Shown here: positions 45,462 to 60,400 of the stretch, piece by piece
Layout of the letters: each line of letters starts with the position of its first letter
Position numbering within the stretch: the first letter of the stretch is position 1
NCBI GenBank assembly: GCA_944739405.2
Contig: OX123199.2
Span: 5,135,898 to 5,199,897 of the forward strand
Reading direction: 5' to 3'
From: Euclidia mi
Lineage: Eukaryota; Arthropoda; Insecta; Lepidoptera; Erebidae
Length of the DNA: 64,000 nt
The notes under the pieces: model-generated
The model's database searches: none
What the model saw: only the letters and a program-made list of their open reading frames with translations
Told to the model about the DNA's origin: nothing
Program-made: the position numbers and the translations under genes

Positions 45462-48400
45462 CTAGCTCGATGGACTAGAGGCCTCGCCGTTGTACGCGCT
45501 GATGACGACCTGCGGCAAATAATGCTGTTTTATAAAACAGTTCCAAAGGATTTTGTTTTCATGTTAAACATCGCTGTCGTGACACAAATGTAATTATTTT
45601 ATTCATCACTTATTTTAAAATATGCCAGTTATTACTATGTCCTAAATTGTTAATTCAGAAAAATTGTTGACAACAACACGATTAGAATCATTAGAATCCA
45701 GAAACACGTGTTATTTGGTTTTTAGCGGGCAGATTGATCCTGGTAAAGAAAGATTTTATCAACGGAACACTGAAAAGTAATTAATCCTCCGCCCTCCTTT
45801 CTCCTCTCCTCTATTCGCCTCAGTATCCGGCAACAAACTAAATGCTTTGCATTGCTAAAAATCATTGCAAGGTTTAATAAAACTATTTCTGTGAAGTTAC
45901 TTTTTCGATACATCGTGCTATTTTTAAACGTTCAAACGTTGACAACGTAACGTAGTTAGTGATTAGTGAACGTTTTCAAACGTCAAACATGGTAGCGTGC
46001 TAATCGGTGCTAATTGTATTGAGCGTTTTAACCGTAGACAGAGAAACCTATTCTCTGTCTACTACGGTTTTAACTGTAGACGCAACCCTTTCGTTGGGCT
46101 TGCGTCAAACGTTTAGTGCTTGACACCGGATTTTTAAAATAGTAAGTACTATTCCAGTATTCCTACCTATATTATTAGGGCCGGAACATATCTGACGGAA
46201 GATCCGTCGCGTTTTATCGGTCGCGTAACGCCAATACATACAAATGTATAGAAAAACGTTCAACCATTCACACCTGACCGATAATCCGTTAGTACGTCGA
46301 GCGTACTAACGGATTATCCGTCGACGTCGCGCGCACCACGCACCACGTGAATTTTGACCTTTGAGTAAGGAATATAAATGGAGAGGGCAAATCACAGACA
46401 TAGATCTACATAGATAACGCAAATGCATGCACTTCGCGTGTCTGAACTCCGACCAAGTGTCGAGGTTGGTCGCCACTAACTTCAGTCCCCGCGCGTCCGT
46501 TTTACCGTTAAGTAAACTTTATTCACATTACGTTGCCGCGTTTGAATATATGAATATCGCACAAGCGATACTGTCGCGCATCGCTTCGACTTCGTGATAC
46601 AGGCAACGTCACAGTAGGTATTAAAAAGTCGGCACGCTTGGTTTCAATACAAATAGTGATAAATGCGTTATCTATGTAGATCTATATCTGTGGGGCAAAT
46701 AGTAGGTACATAATAGAAAAATTACATTATTCACATATATTATTATATTTTATAGACTCACGGCTGTATCCCCGGAGGGGTAAGCAGAGGTTTAATATTA
46801 CACCCACATTTCACCATGATTTTTTTTATACACAATATATACGAAATCGACATAAAGTCACCAAACATAGTGTTGTCTCGTTTTGTCTTAGGGATATCTC
46901 TGTCAGAAAAAAGAGATAGCCATAGTTTACTGAATAAATTAATCATGACGATATTTTATTAGAAATGTCATTCGTGCCACTATCGCCATATTTTTCGCCA
47001 AGGTTTGTGGTACATCTGCTGTGAAATGTGAAATCGTTGTCTATCGAACATAATAATTTTGTTTTTGTGCATAAATATGTTTAAAAAACCGATATTGGCT
47101 CTCAGAGAATATTTTGTTACATGTTTCATACAAGGGTCGTCTTTCGCTTTGCCATGTTCGCCCATATTTGCATTATGGAATAAACTAATCTGGCAAAAGA
47201 TTTAAACTAACAAAGGTAACTTACTACAAAAATGTATTATTCTCCTCTAACCGGCTCCATATCGTTATCGATTACACTGGAAAACAACCCAAATGGCAGC
47301 CATTTTATTTGCCCAACATTTCGTAGGTGTGCACGCTAATTTTGTAGGTGTGCACGCTAAATTCGTAGGTATTGGACATACCATATCCATGTCATTCCCA
47401 AATCGGTGATTTTAAGATCGTAAGATTCCAGGGCCGCCAGACCTTACTTATTTTTTCAGAAACAAAATGTGTAGAATAATGTAGTGTTAGTATGTGCTAT
47501 GAGTGTACGCATATTTGCTAGCTTGGATCGAGGGCCAATTTTTGGGTATGAGGTGCTAAAGTTCCACAGGAACAATTTCCATACATACCTATATAGAAAA
47601 CATTTTGTGTCTTGCTCTGCAACTGTAGTCTGTATCCCCTTCTATATAATATTTATAAGTTTTGTGAAAAACCGTAACCAAATCGTATTATCGTCTTTTA
47701 TTTTTGAACCTCCATAAGTCCATACCTAAATAGGATATATATTTAAATAACGCTTGTTGGGGGTCGGTACCCACTGGTCCCCTAATATTCGTCTCCCGGA
47801 ATAAAAGTTTTAGATTGGTCCCCTATTTAGGTGCCCATTGGTACCCCAGTAGGGGACCAGATTATTTTAATTAATTTTTCAGGTACCCACTCGTACCCTG
47901 GAATAAAATTAAAGATTCGGCACCTACTCAGGTGCGTTTTGGGCACCTAATAAAAACCATTTTTATTTTTAGGTAAAAAATATTGTCATCGTTGTACATT
48001 CGTGTACAATATTGTTACGATATTAATAATTAAGTAATATCAATAATTGAGAGTATGTACTATAAAATAATCAAATTATATTATAGTATATAATGGACTC
48101 TCATCGAATTGGCTAACTATATTTTGTTTCTTTTTTAATAATTAGGTATCTTTTTTCTTAAAATAAAAAATAGAGCAGGGTACGAGTGGGCACCACAAAA
48201 ATTTGAGGGTACCAGTGGGCACAAGGTCCGAATTTCAGGGGACCAGTGGGTACCGACCCTACTATAAAAAATCTTCGAAGTCCGACATATTATTAATAGT
48301 CAAACTCGAATTGCAAAATAAATAACTACAGGACTTCAGTGACTACAAAACATCAGAGAACACGAAAAGTGATTAGGTAAAAGAATATGACAGTAAAATA

Positions 48401-51400
48401 TTGAGCTGCCCTGAGTACGGCCCTGCACGAACAAACTTATATGTGTGCATAATAGCAACGCTTTCAGCGAATGTGTGCAGATACGCTCGACGCATTTTCC
48501 GTCAGATGTGTACCGATTCATTTGACGGAATAGACGCGACCGAAGATACGTTCGACGCATCTTCGGTCAGATATGTTCCGACCCTTAAATAGGCTGTAGC
48601 GACATCGCGCCATGTGCAAGCACCATGCAAGCACTATTTTAAAAAGTCAAATGTCTTTATGTGAATGTAATTGAATGTCAATAAATATTATAATGTATGA
48701 AACCATTGCTATTATTACTAGTCAAAAGTCGTCTATTATGTATTTTCATTAATTTATTTGATCTCTTTTTCCACCTTGACATTGGCAAAATCATCGATCT
48801 CACCGATCGATGGAGCCATTAAAAATATTGTACCTATCTATATATATACCATAGAGATATAAAGAATAGAGTGGCAGAATAGTACCTAACTCAATACTGT
48901 GTCGTGTCCGTCGGTGCGAGAGAGAACGCAACATTAAAGGCCCCCTGCATCTCTTTCTAACAATACATGCACAACATCAACATTACGCAGTGGCGTGCTA
49001 TCTGTTACTATTATTTTAATCAGTTTATCAGTAATCAATAGTTTAAAAATATATAAACTTTTTTGTCACTTCAAACTATCTTCGTGTATCAATAAAAACA
49101 ACTTTTAAACTATTGATTACTAATAAACTGATTAAAATAATAGTAACAGATAGCACGCCACTGCGTAATGTTGATGTTGTGCATGTATTGTTAGAGAGAG
49201 ATGCAGGGGGCCTTTAATGTTGCGTTCTCTCTCCCACCGGCGGACACGATTAGGCCCCACTCTGCCACTCTATTCTTAATATCTCTATGATATACCTATA
49301 CCCATGATATTATGAAATCATGAAATATTTTTTTCAAATTATACGGTAAGTACCGAAATATTGTTTACTGTAATAAGTAATTTATGCAAAAAACAATTAA
49401 TGATCACACTTGGTCATGTAGAAGTGGTTTTTATTTCACTAGAGTAACGAAGGTGAATTCAAATGATGATGCACCACAACATTACTGCACTGCAATTGAA
49501 GTTTCTTCTGCTATTTGTCGAGCCCAATACGAATTTTATATGATCGTTACAATAAACTACAACTATTTTTCAGATTTGGAATAATATATAGAGCACAGAA
49601 AGATGCTAAGTAAGCCGAACGTCGGCTTAATAGTCATCCTTTATATATAAGAAGAGATAGACGAAAAGCTGGAGAATTTGAATTTTGCTGACTCTCTAAC
49701 TTTTCAGGTACGCATTTCAATTATCATTACGTACAGTCATATAGTATTTATTCTCATTCTGAACTTTTCTTATAATATGCATAAATCTCCAACAAAATAA
49801 TGTAAGTATATACTCAAACACAAGATATAGCGCACATATGAGAACAGTTAAACGCAGCGGGATTAGTTATTTTGGTGGGATTTATATTTAAGTAAATTAT
49901 TACTAAATAATTTATGTTTAAATTTTGTTCACAGTAGCCGAGGAGTAAGCAGTATAATAAGCCGCTCGTTAGCACAATCACATGGACAGTACATAACTGG
50001 AAGTTAACAAAAATGAGAAATTTGCTATGAGCCAATTCGAGACCATCGTCACTTCTTGGACATTAAAAAGACACATAACATATCTTCACGCCTTTTATCC
50101 CCGAAGGGGTAGGCAGAGATGACGATGGCGCCAGATATGTTTCGGTCCCAATGTAATAGGGGGCGAGCCTATTGCTTTCTACCGGGCACATTATTAAGCG
50201 AGCCATAATTAACATTTTTAATACACACATAACTTCGAAAAGTCAGAGGAGTGTGCCCGAGGTACCTGGGGATCGAACCCGAGACCATCGTCTCGGCAGT
50301 CCGTTACGTACACCACTATGGGCTACCGCCGCTTTCCACTGGGCTACCGCCGCTTCAAAAAAGAATATACTATTAATTAGTTTACTTAAATAATGTAAAC
50401 CAAACCAAATACATAATTATTACTGTGAAGTTCACGTTGTAACAACGGCCTAACAGATGTTGATTGTTTCAACTCTACTTAAAATAATATTGTGTATCAG
50501 CTTTCATCATCTCAACACACTGAATAAATAAAACCGAAATTTAAAATTGGAGCTTGCCTTTTAATACACATACCTACTCTATTCCTTTAACTATCTATTA
50601 AAGTGGTCCAGCGGTAGTCTGGGTAACACTGGATCATCAGATGTTGGACTCGATACCCGATTAGAAAGTACCTACGCTTATGTTAGCTCACACACTTGTA
50701 TCACATCCTGCTGAGTTAGTGGTTAGTCTCCCTTGTAGATCGGCGTATTGGTCTAGTGGTACCTAACCCTGATTGCTAAGACGAAACTCATGGGTTCGAT
50801 TACCACCCAGGAGAAATATTTGTGCGATGAGCAAATTACCATAACTATAATACTCGTATGTGTATAAAAGCAATATTTATATATGTTAATCAATTGTCTG
50901 ACTACCATGCACTAGGTTGTGTCTAGTTTGGGATCACACCGCCAGGTGTGGGTTGTCACAGAGAATTAATTTATTCTTATGTTTCTTCTCGGATATTTTC
51001 TTAAAATTCACTTAGAAATTCACCCGGGCTAAATGGTCACTAAGGATGAAAGGCGGCACCTACCCTAACCACTCTCATACTAGTATGGGCAGGTGGTACT
51101 TGATGGGCGAACTTATTAGATAGATATTCTCTTAACAGACTCCAAGGCTTATTACTTTTACTATTATATGCAAAGTGGCCAACACTGATGTTTTGTTATG
51201 GCGGGTCTCGTGGCAACAAAGACCCAGGGCAGGTTTCCCCGTGATTATGCCTTTGAAAATTACACCAAGCGAATAGTTCCTGTGGCTTTCCTTTCGCTGA
51301 TCGGTCAAAGCAAGCCAAATTGAAGAGCCCTGAACCAACTAGCCAAATTAGGCTGGCCAGAGACTAGGCTCTGACCGACTTATTGAACTATTCGCCATCA

Positions 51401-54400
51401 CAGTGCGCTTCCCACACACGCACATTCAACTAGCTGCCACCCAGCCCTAATCTAAGACTTAGGTCTGTAACCCGAGGTAGTGGGTTGGATTCCCGAACAC
51501 GACAAATCTTTGCATGATGAGCACTACGCTTTTATCTGTGTTTTGATTAAATTAAATAATTACAATACCTATAGTAGGTAGGTACTTAGGAGGAAAATAA
51601 ATACGAACGTTTATCAGTCGTCTACTTGATGTATACAGGCGCCTGAGAGCGCAGTGACCGAGTAGACAGTCTTTTGGCTTAAGCCACCCAAAGAACCTAT
51701 AACTGTGGCAGTATTATGTGTATGGTATACGTATATCCCCATAATATTCTTTCAGCCTTTCAAAAGCGAATGTCTAGGAAGGTATCGCGTCGAGATATAG
51801 CCTTCCTAGACATAGTTATAAATATAGGGCCAAGCAAGGTTGGCGCCAATCTTGCAATAATGAATTCTACCGCAACAATAAGCTATACCAAATAGATATC
51901 TATAAAAGAATGTTGTTCACTCTTTTAAGTTACAATCTAACATATTATAAGCATATGCCACAAAATTGATAATTAATACAAGACTATCTTAATAATGTTG
52001 TCAAAAATATTATATACTTGTAAAGTTCGTCGATAGGAACTTTTGGTTTGACAACGTATGAGACGTAACGCAAATAATAGCGCTAAACCATGCAACAACG
52101 AGAGTTCGCTCGCATCCTGTCACCTACATGTCACTGAACGTATCTGCCCTACAAAAACCAAATCGTTTACGTTCAAATAATTAGCACGATACGAAATGTG
52201 CATAACGTAATGTTTTCGGTTGAAGTTTGGTTTTGGTAAATACGTTGATGTTTAGCACGATTCCCAGGGGTCTAATCGTGCTATTTTCAAACGTTCAAAC
52301 GTTGACAACGTAACGTTTTCGGTTAAAGTTTGGTTTTGGTAAATACGTTGACGTTTAGCACGATTCCCAGGGGACTAAGCGTGCTATTTTCAAACTTTCA
52401 AACGTTGACAACGTAACGTTTTCGGTTGAAGTTTGGTTTTGGTAAATACGTTGACGTTTAGCACGATTCCCAGGGGACTAATCGTGCTATTTTCAAACGT
52501 TCAAACGTTGACAACGTAACGTTTTCGGTTGAAGTTTGGTTTTGGTAAATACGTTGACGTTTAGCACGATTCCCAGGTATCTAACGTGATCCGCAACGAT
52601 ACCTCCATATAAAAGAAATTATTTTTCAGATGTTGTATCTTATATCAATGTTTATTATTTCAGCGAAACGGCGCGAGACTTCTTGCTCGTAAACCTGAAA
52701 CGTGACTGTCCCACCCTCGATGTCGAAGGCTCTTTATTGGCAAACGGCCTAAATATAAAAGCTCAAAAGTATGTACTTACGCCATGCAGGGCATCATTCA
52801 TGGTGTGAAAGAGGCTGGCTATGCTCTCGGGGGCGTTGAGTCCGGGCCGGTGTGGACACAGCAGCAGCGTCGCCGTGAACAGCGCCATCTCTTCTTCAGA
52901 CAGCTGAAGCTTCGCTATCGTCCACATGTAGGACATCATGGCAGTCGCGAACTGAGCCTGGAAGTAGCAGAAGGGTTCTTGAAATGGAAGTTTTGGTGAC
53001 TACATGATAAATATTACAAACTCATCTTCTTCTTCCTTCCATTTTGCCGTGCCCGACAGGATCCATATTTGGTCTATTCCTAACCATTGTATAACATGTA
53101 CCTACTTAACTTAATACATGTGGAGAGCAAAAAAGCATTTGAGTTTGAACATTCTCCCAGCAGTAAAAATATGTAGGTAGGTACGTCAGGAATAATCGTA
53201 TAGTGCGTTAAGAATATACCTACATTGTGAGGTTATCATCAGCATCAGCCCTGTATAAAAACTATCCCATGGCCAAGCACGGGCGTCGCCTTTCTATGTC
53301 TATGAGAAAGGTAAGTCCATAGTTCATCTTGCTGGCGCAGTGCAGGTTGGCACATGTCTTACGAGAGCATGGAGAATTGTCAGACATGCAGGCTTACTCA
53401 TGGTTTTCTTGATCGATTTATCATCTCAGCCGATATACGTCTCCTGCGGTATACAGGCCTTCACCAGTACTATACCCATCAGATAGACAGATATTGAACT
53501 ACCCGCAGCCATCCACTACCTGCGATCCCAAGAAGTTCAGTCGGTCGGTTCAGCGGAACTAACGATCTTGATTATGTGGACCGTCTAGCACGCGATAATT
53601 AACAGTCTAATACGCACATAATTTCGAAAAGTCTGTGACAGGCGCCGTGGTTTTGAACTCGAAACTTCCTGCTTAGCAGTCTGTTGGTGCACTAGGTTAT
53701 CGCTGCCTGAAGCTGTGTGTTGCGAGGATATCATCTTACAACCTAACATAACATAACTTCACGGCTTTTATCCCCGAAGGGGTAGGCAGAGGTGTATTAC
53801 ACACCCACTTTTCACCAGTTATGTTGTATAAGCGGCGATAGCCCAGTGGTGTACGTAACGGACTGCCGAGACGATGGTCTCGGGTTCGATCCCCAGGTAC
53901 CCCGGGCACACACCTCTGACTTTTCGAAGTTATGCGTGTATTAAAAAGATTAATTATCGCTCGCTTAATAATGTGCCCGGTAGATGGCAATAGGTTTGCC
54001 CCCTATTACATTGGGACCGAAACATCATCTTACCAAATACACAAAATGTTAATAATACTTACATCATAAATTATACTCAGTTGGCCAAGTGAGAATGCAG
54101 TTCCGTCGTCGAAAACCATGCAGTCTGCGGTTGAAAGTCGGGTGATGCGGGTTAGCCAGATTTCGAAGAAGCCGAGCTGTGAACAGAACGCACTGACAAC
54201 AACTACTCTGTAGGCGCAATAGCTTGATGGAGATGAGATATGGTGAACACAATCGCAATCGCATCGCAATGTAACATTCGCATCAGTACATCAGTGTGGT
54301 GACAAGTAAAGTAGTCTATACGTCTTTACTGCGCCTCGTCGACATACCTAATAGTTCATATAAAACGATGGTAGAATACGAGTAATTGCCGTTCAATTAG

Positions 54401-57400
54401 TGAAAAGATTAGAAATTACGCAGTATAGAATTAATACAGATAATGTGGGCTGAAAACAATCAGGTAATACAACTCTGTGAAGTCTTAACAATTAGGTAAT
54501 TCATACAAGAGAATTTTGGCAGACTGTAAGTGATGTTCAGATATTCCAAAGCTTCAGTATTATGCCATCGTAAATCATAACATAATAGGTTGCAACAGTT
54601 GAACTTGGTAAGTAATATGTGAAGTTATAGATACTGGTGCACATAATTATAATAAATACTGGAAGTAGGGTCAAAAATTAATCGCCGGGCTTAGGCTAGC
54701 CATACATTGAAGCGGAGAGGAGCAGAGCTGGGGCATATTCAACCAATAGTAATACTAAACGCGTTGCTGCAAATTTAGGTTTAGAGCCAACTCCGCTCAG
54801 TTCATCTCCGGTGTACAGCCAGCCTGAATAACGCATGCAGAGCATCCAAGTTACCTTGATGAGGATCAGCTGGTCGTCCTGGGGTAGGTTGTGAAACCCA
54901 GGCAACCGTTTAGCGAACTCAACGACCTGGGAAACTGCGGGTGTGATGCGTACTGCCATGTTGTACCAGAGGACCGAGCGTACGTCTGTGGTGCGGTCAG
55001 TGGTGGAGGTGGCTGCCTCTTCTCCTCCACTGGCTGTATACGTCAAATATACGATTAGGGTTGTACAAAAAAGCAGAAAAATGCTGTGAAGATCTGAAAA
55101 CTTAGTTGTGATTGGCAAAAATGAAGGCAAGAGAGCTCGCGGCGTTTGCCAACCAAGTGGTCTGACCAAATCAAAGAGCTAACCCGTTTTTTAAGCAAAT
55201 CTTCAAAAGTAGTTGGGGCAACGATAGATGGACCGATGGATTAATGATGGACCGATGGACTAACAGGTTTAATGGCAGTGTTCACGATCTGAATAAGTTG
55301 GGGTACTAAGGGGAATTTCGGGCCCAATAGGTCATTAACGCAGTGTTCTGCAACTCCATAAATGAGGGAACGACTGAAGAGAAAGTCAAAAGCTTTTGAA
55401 CTTCCACAGTTTGTAAACATGCAATCATAGAAAGTTAGAGTATTGGTTCAGCGATAGGATAAATCTACGACTATTCAAACTCCACGTAAAGTGAAGTACC
55501 CATGCTGCTTCACCACGGCTCCGGCATTATGCTTCACAAAAGGTAACGTACCCATATTTCGTCACCTGTTCTAAGGGAGCTGGCAATATTGTCTAGTCTA
55601 GACAATGTTATTATTTTTTTTGTCTCACGTTTGTATCACAGAACTGGTACTAGCTACATAACCAGACTATGTGCTACTACTAAGAATTCAGTAACACTTT
55701 TGCGGGGTGGTTTTAGTGTGATTGTCCCGAACGCCTTTAGGGGAGAGCTTTATCATGGTACAAAAAGAATAGTAGGATAGCTTCATACAAATCGGCCGCC
55801 GCCGGTTTGAATGTACGCGTGAGTCGTCGGCGCCGTGTACGCACGGACTTTTCACGCACACTCTCATAGACGAGCGCGGCCCGGCGCGGCGCGCCCGCGG
55901 CCTCAGTACGGGATGCGCCGCGCGTAGGTAGGACGCAAGAGTAGGCATTTAACTCGCCGATCGGCCTTAGCTAACCTACTATTCTTTTTTTACTATGGCT
56001 TTACACATCTCCTCCGCCAGCCACCAACTCGTTCGATCATGGGTCGTAATGAGGTTCCATCGGACAACACAAAAAGGATACGCTAGCCGTGGTTGTCACG
56101 GCGAGTATCTAGATATTTCGATTTTTATCAGATGCCAGTTGGATAGAATGAAGATAGCAGTCGGACTGAAGCTAGTCTTCCAGGATCCTCAAGATAAATA
56201 TCTGTACCGGAAAACAGTTAAAAACGCCTTTGGCAAATTCGCAATTTGTATTGTATCTCTCTTTTTGTTACGTGGCGGCAAATCAGTTCTATCCTAGACA
56301 TAATGTCAAATTAAAGAATGACTGTCTTACTAATAAAAAAATATTACTCACACGTTTAACGTATGAATACTTACACAGCGTATAACGTCTGTATAGGAGT
56401 TATACAGGGTTTACACAACATCGCTACTAATAAACGCAAAGACAAGCTTGTGTAACTACTCACGCTGTGTAGTCTGTGTACACACAGCTACACATTAACC
56501 TAAACAAGCCCAATATTAGGCGAACTCCCTTAGTGTGACCAACCTGTTGTTGAGTAGTTCAGCTAATATTGGTTTTGTATAGGTTCATGTGTAGCTGTGT
56601 GTACGTCAAATATGCTGACAACCTTTTATGAAGTACGTTCAAAAACTTCTAATCGTAACTTGGTTTTAATAATTTAATTGTATTGCATAGTTTATATATA
56701 ATTTTACAAGCTTAGTTATATATTAAACGGAGTTTCTTCTTAAAAATATCCCTTATCTATTAATCTAATGTAAACAAACTAAAGACTAATGGTTGTTATT
56801 TTCTGAAGGATAAATATGTTTTGATTTGTACTCATAGCTTCCGAACGCCTCCACTGACAATAACATTCATTTCATAGATCAAAGAAATATAACCTTCCTA
56901 GTCCAACCTCTCTGTCATAGATTCCGCGCATAAACTATGTAAAGTGACAACCTCAGACTCCTCAGCTGGCCAAATAGCCGCCATTTTGCTCTTACGAACT
57001 CCTTATACAAGGGTGCAAGCGTGTGTAGAGCTTGTGTAAGTCTACATAGATATTTTGATCTCTTTTAACGCATGTATACACGCAATCTGTCAAAATATTT
57101 TTTATTAGTTGCGTTTTTGTTACGCAATGCTTATAGTACTTGTATACACTGTATCGTAATTTTTATTAGTAAGACAGTAAATAAATAATAATAATGTTTA
57201 TTGGAACTAAAAACACATACAATATATGAAATAATATATTATGGTAACGGCAAAAGAACCTATTAAACTCTGTCGCAGCTACCAAAGGACAATGGCAGAT
57301 CTCCATACATCAAAATGTCTGAAATTAAATTGAAGCGCTCAGTAACAAAAAATATATCAAAAAATTCGGCGTAAGTAACTGGGTCTATAAATTATTCTAT

Positions 57401-60400
57401 TTAACTCGGGAAAGCCGGAAAAAGAAGATATCGGTGTTTAATGTTTAGTTAAGAATGAACAATGTGGGTACGTTTGAATTATCAAAGGCATTATGTCAGA
57501 TTGACATCTAAATGCAGAACTATTCTGTAGCATCTACCTGTCACAGCCAAAGACAAAAGCAGAGCTGCACATTTTAAATCGATTTTATGTGAAATCGATG
57601 TAACGTTAAAACGATGCTGTGACGTTTTTATTTGATTTAAAAGTTGTTTTGCTACAAAAGAATTAGCTTATTGATATAATGTTGATTAACAATTAATTAA
57701 CTGCATTTTAATTATTATATTTTAAACCAAACCAACCCTATAAAGGTCGATCGTATCGATTACTTATTTAATAATCGATACGCATCAATGTCAAACGTCT
57801 ATTCCTGTCACACCATTGTCTATGGCAACAATCAAATAATAAAGTAAGCACCTAGTTCGTAACCAATTGGAATGCTTTTTATCATCATAAAAGAATCCGG
57901 CTTTATCGAGACAAAGTGAAAATATAAAAAATATTAGAAAAAATAAACAATTTGTTTTGTTCATATGAAGTTTAAGCTCGTTGTTGTTGTTGTTGTTCTA
58001 AATTTGACTGACAAAAAACCATGTAGGTAAGTATTATAAATAATAAATAATATACTCAACAGCCCGTGTTAAAACCGAGGCTCATCGCTAGTATAGGTAA
58101 ATTCACGAAAGTTGACCACAAATGGCGGCCGTCGCGCATATGTACATTCGTGCACCAATGGCGTTGCTCCATTCTTGACGCATTTAGGGAATGCGTCAAG
58201 AACGGAGCCACGCCATTGGCACTCCACCCGCGCCTCAACCCGCAGCTCCACGGGGACCTAAAAAATGATTTCTGCGCAGTGGTCATCTTTCGTGAACCGA
58301 CCTATAATCAATAAAATGATGCGTCAATACATTTTGTGGAATTTAGCGCTCTTATGGCATATAACACATTCAATTTGACTGATGGTTTGAATATCAAAAA
58401 TATTTCCAACAATTAATTAAACTTTTGTAAGGTGCTGCAACTGTTACACCTTCTATGTTACTTGTATATATTTACTGTTCATAATACTCAAGCATAATCA
58501 AGTTAAACTTTGATGTTCATTTAGTTAGCCGCTTAAATATAGACATGGTGAAACAGGAACATCCACTTACATTATGCACCTAACAATGCAGGCATCCCGC
58601 ACAAATGTTCAGAACCATGATGGAAATGATGCAGTTAAATATCAAAAATTGTTTACCAGCCCATTTCAGTACAAACGTTTAATTAAAAATAATTGCGTTG
58701 CAAATGTGCCCGTTTATCGGCGCAGTACAGTTGTAATTACGGTTCATCACAGGAATCTGATCAGGCCATGCGTGTGTACGCCGTTTGTATATTGGTATGT
58801 GGCTGAAAATTTAACCCTTTTTTGCACTATGGTTTTCACAGAACGATATCAATATTCTAGCGTTCAATAAATCTGAAAGAATTTAGTATACACTGATAAA
58901 CGTTCCACTTGTATAGCAGAAACTACGTATCTGATGCCTACATTATCGTCTAGAAACTTCTGCCGATAGTGAATTAAAATGCGGCATATGACATACTTGA
59001 GCCCAGCGCAGTCATTATGCGAAACCCTTTTTCGGGAAACCGAAGTGAGGAATTGGAGACTCTTAAATAGATTCATGAAACTTACGAAAATGAACTCTCA
59101 TCTATAGTGCGTTGCAATACTTGCAATGTATAATAGACAAAAAATCTTTTTTAGGATAATATTGCGAGAGTAGAGATTGTTGAACGTACCTTCATTATCT
59201 GATTCGTCAACTTTAAGCATGATGGTGCGATGGTGAAGCGTTCGGCGAAGTTCTTCCGTGTAGCTGTTGTTGCAGTGATGCGCGGCTGTGACGAGCTTCA
59301 CGAGGTCCCGCGTGAGGTCCTGGTGCGAGGCCTCTTGGGGCTCCATCACCTCCACTTCGGGGGTTTGGGCTACGATGTTCAGGTTCTTGCTCATCTCGGG
59401 TATTTCGGCTACTGGTTCCCGAGGGCGCTTCGGCACGCGGCCGTATCGCACGGCTGGGGGAAAATCTCTCATTACACATGTGTTCTGTCTGCGCTCCTCG
59501 CTACGTGAGGCGGTGCATCCCGCACCGTGAGCTGCACTAGAATGCCACTCCCGCCGACAATTGAAAAATAGGTGCAAATATTTGCGCATTGACACCGCGC
59601 AGTTTCAACAGCACCCATTATAATTTCCTGTATGTAGATTAATTTCGATTTCGCCGGTCTAATATCTAGGGACGGATGTACCTTGCCGGTGGATTTGCTC
59701 GGTACTTAGTTGAGTGTTGAACTCAAAAGATCGCACGATATATTTTGAGTCCACGGTAAGTATCAGCAGGAGTGGTCACTCTCATGACTATTGTTTCGTT
59801 TGTAACTCATGCGTGGAAAAGGAAATAGAGATGTGACAATGCGTGAAAATGGACCCGAAGTGAAGAGTTGCAACCGAAGTTGTGATTGATTTTGTGATTG
59901 ATATGTACATAGTTTAAATATTACTAACGTCCAAAAGTTTGGAACGCGGTACATAATATAACAATAAATAAATGATATACACAGTATAGGAATTAAAACT
60001 TTCCTGGTCTTTAACGTTAATTTTACATTTTATCACGGGTTATATACCACGTAACTTTGTTTCGATTTCCTGATATTTCGGTACTCTTGCAAGTACCTAC
60101 TGAGTAGGTACGCCGAAATATCGGTTACACGAAACAAAGGTCCTATCGGCGTTATCCGGGGTTCACTTACTAGCCTAACCGGATTTGACTGAATATTAAC
60201 ACGCAGAGTGACTGCCTGTCTGACTTCCGCAACTGGTTTAGAATAGTGTCACACCCTATAACGACTGTTAGAGATCTTCATGGCTGCTGAGAAGACTAGT
60301 GTCACATCCTATAACGACTGTTAGAGATCCCGCCGACAAACTGACTCTTCCTGCCGACAAACTGAATCTTCCCGCCGACAAACTGACACTTCCCGCCGAC

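Larger units (their letters stand above)
46177..48588. mobile_element. PIF/Harbinger-type TIR element with nested MITEs (boundaries inferred)
   Basis: Inverted ends GGGCCGGAACATATCTGACG and CAGATATGTTCCGACCC, with TTA on both outer sides. The interior contains two other MITEs (46393-46692 and 47759-48262) and a SINE scrap. The two ends could instead be separate short MITEs. Confidence 0.5.

Noticed and set aside
50743..50810. Possible tRNA gene (A- and B-box with a cloverleaf-like region)
   Set aside because: The acceptor stem does not close and the sequence continues into a SINE body. The same holds for the heads at 40790, 11570 and 53831.
55995..56297. 100-codon plus ORF in E78 intron 2
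   Set aside because: No family recognised and no repeat or promoter support. Mentioned only beside the neighbouring MITE.
59213..59530. Long plus- and minus-strand ORFs overlapping the E78 hinge exon in other frames
   Set aside because: Shadows of the GC-rich coding exon. Only the frame that joins SRD-SVRYGRVPKR is supported.
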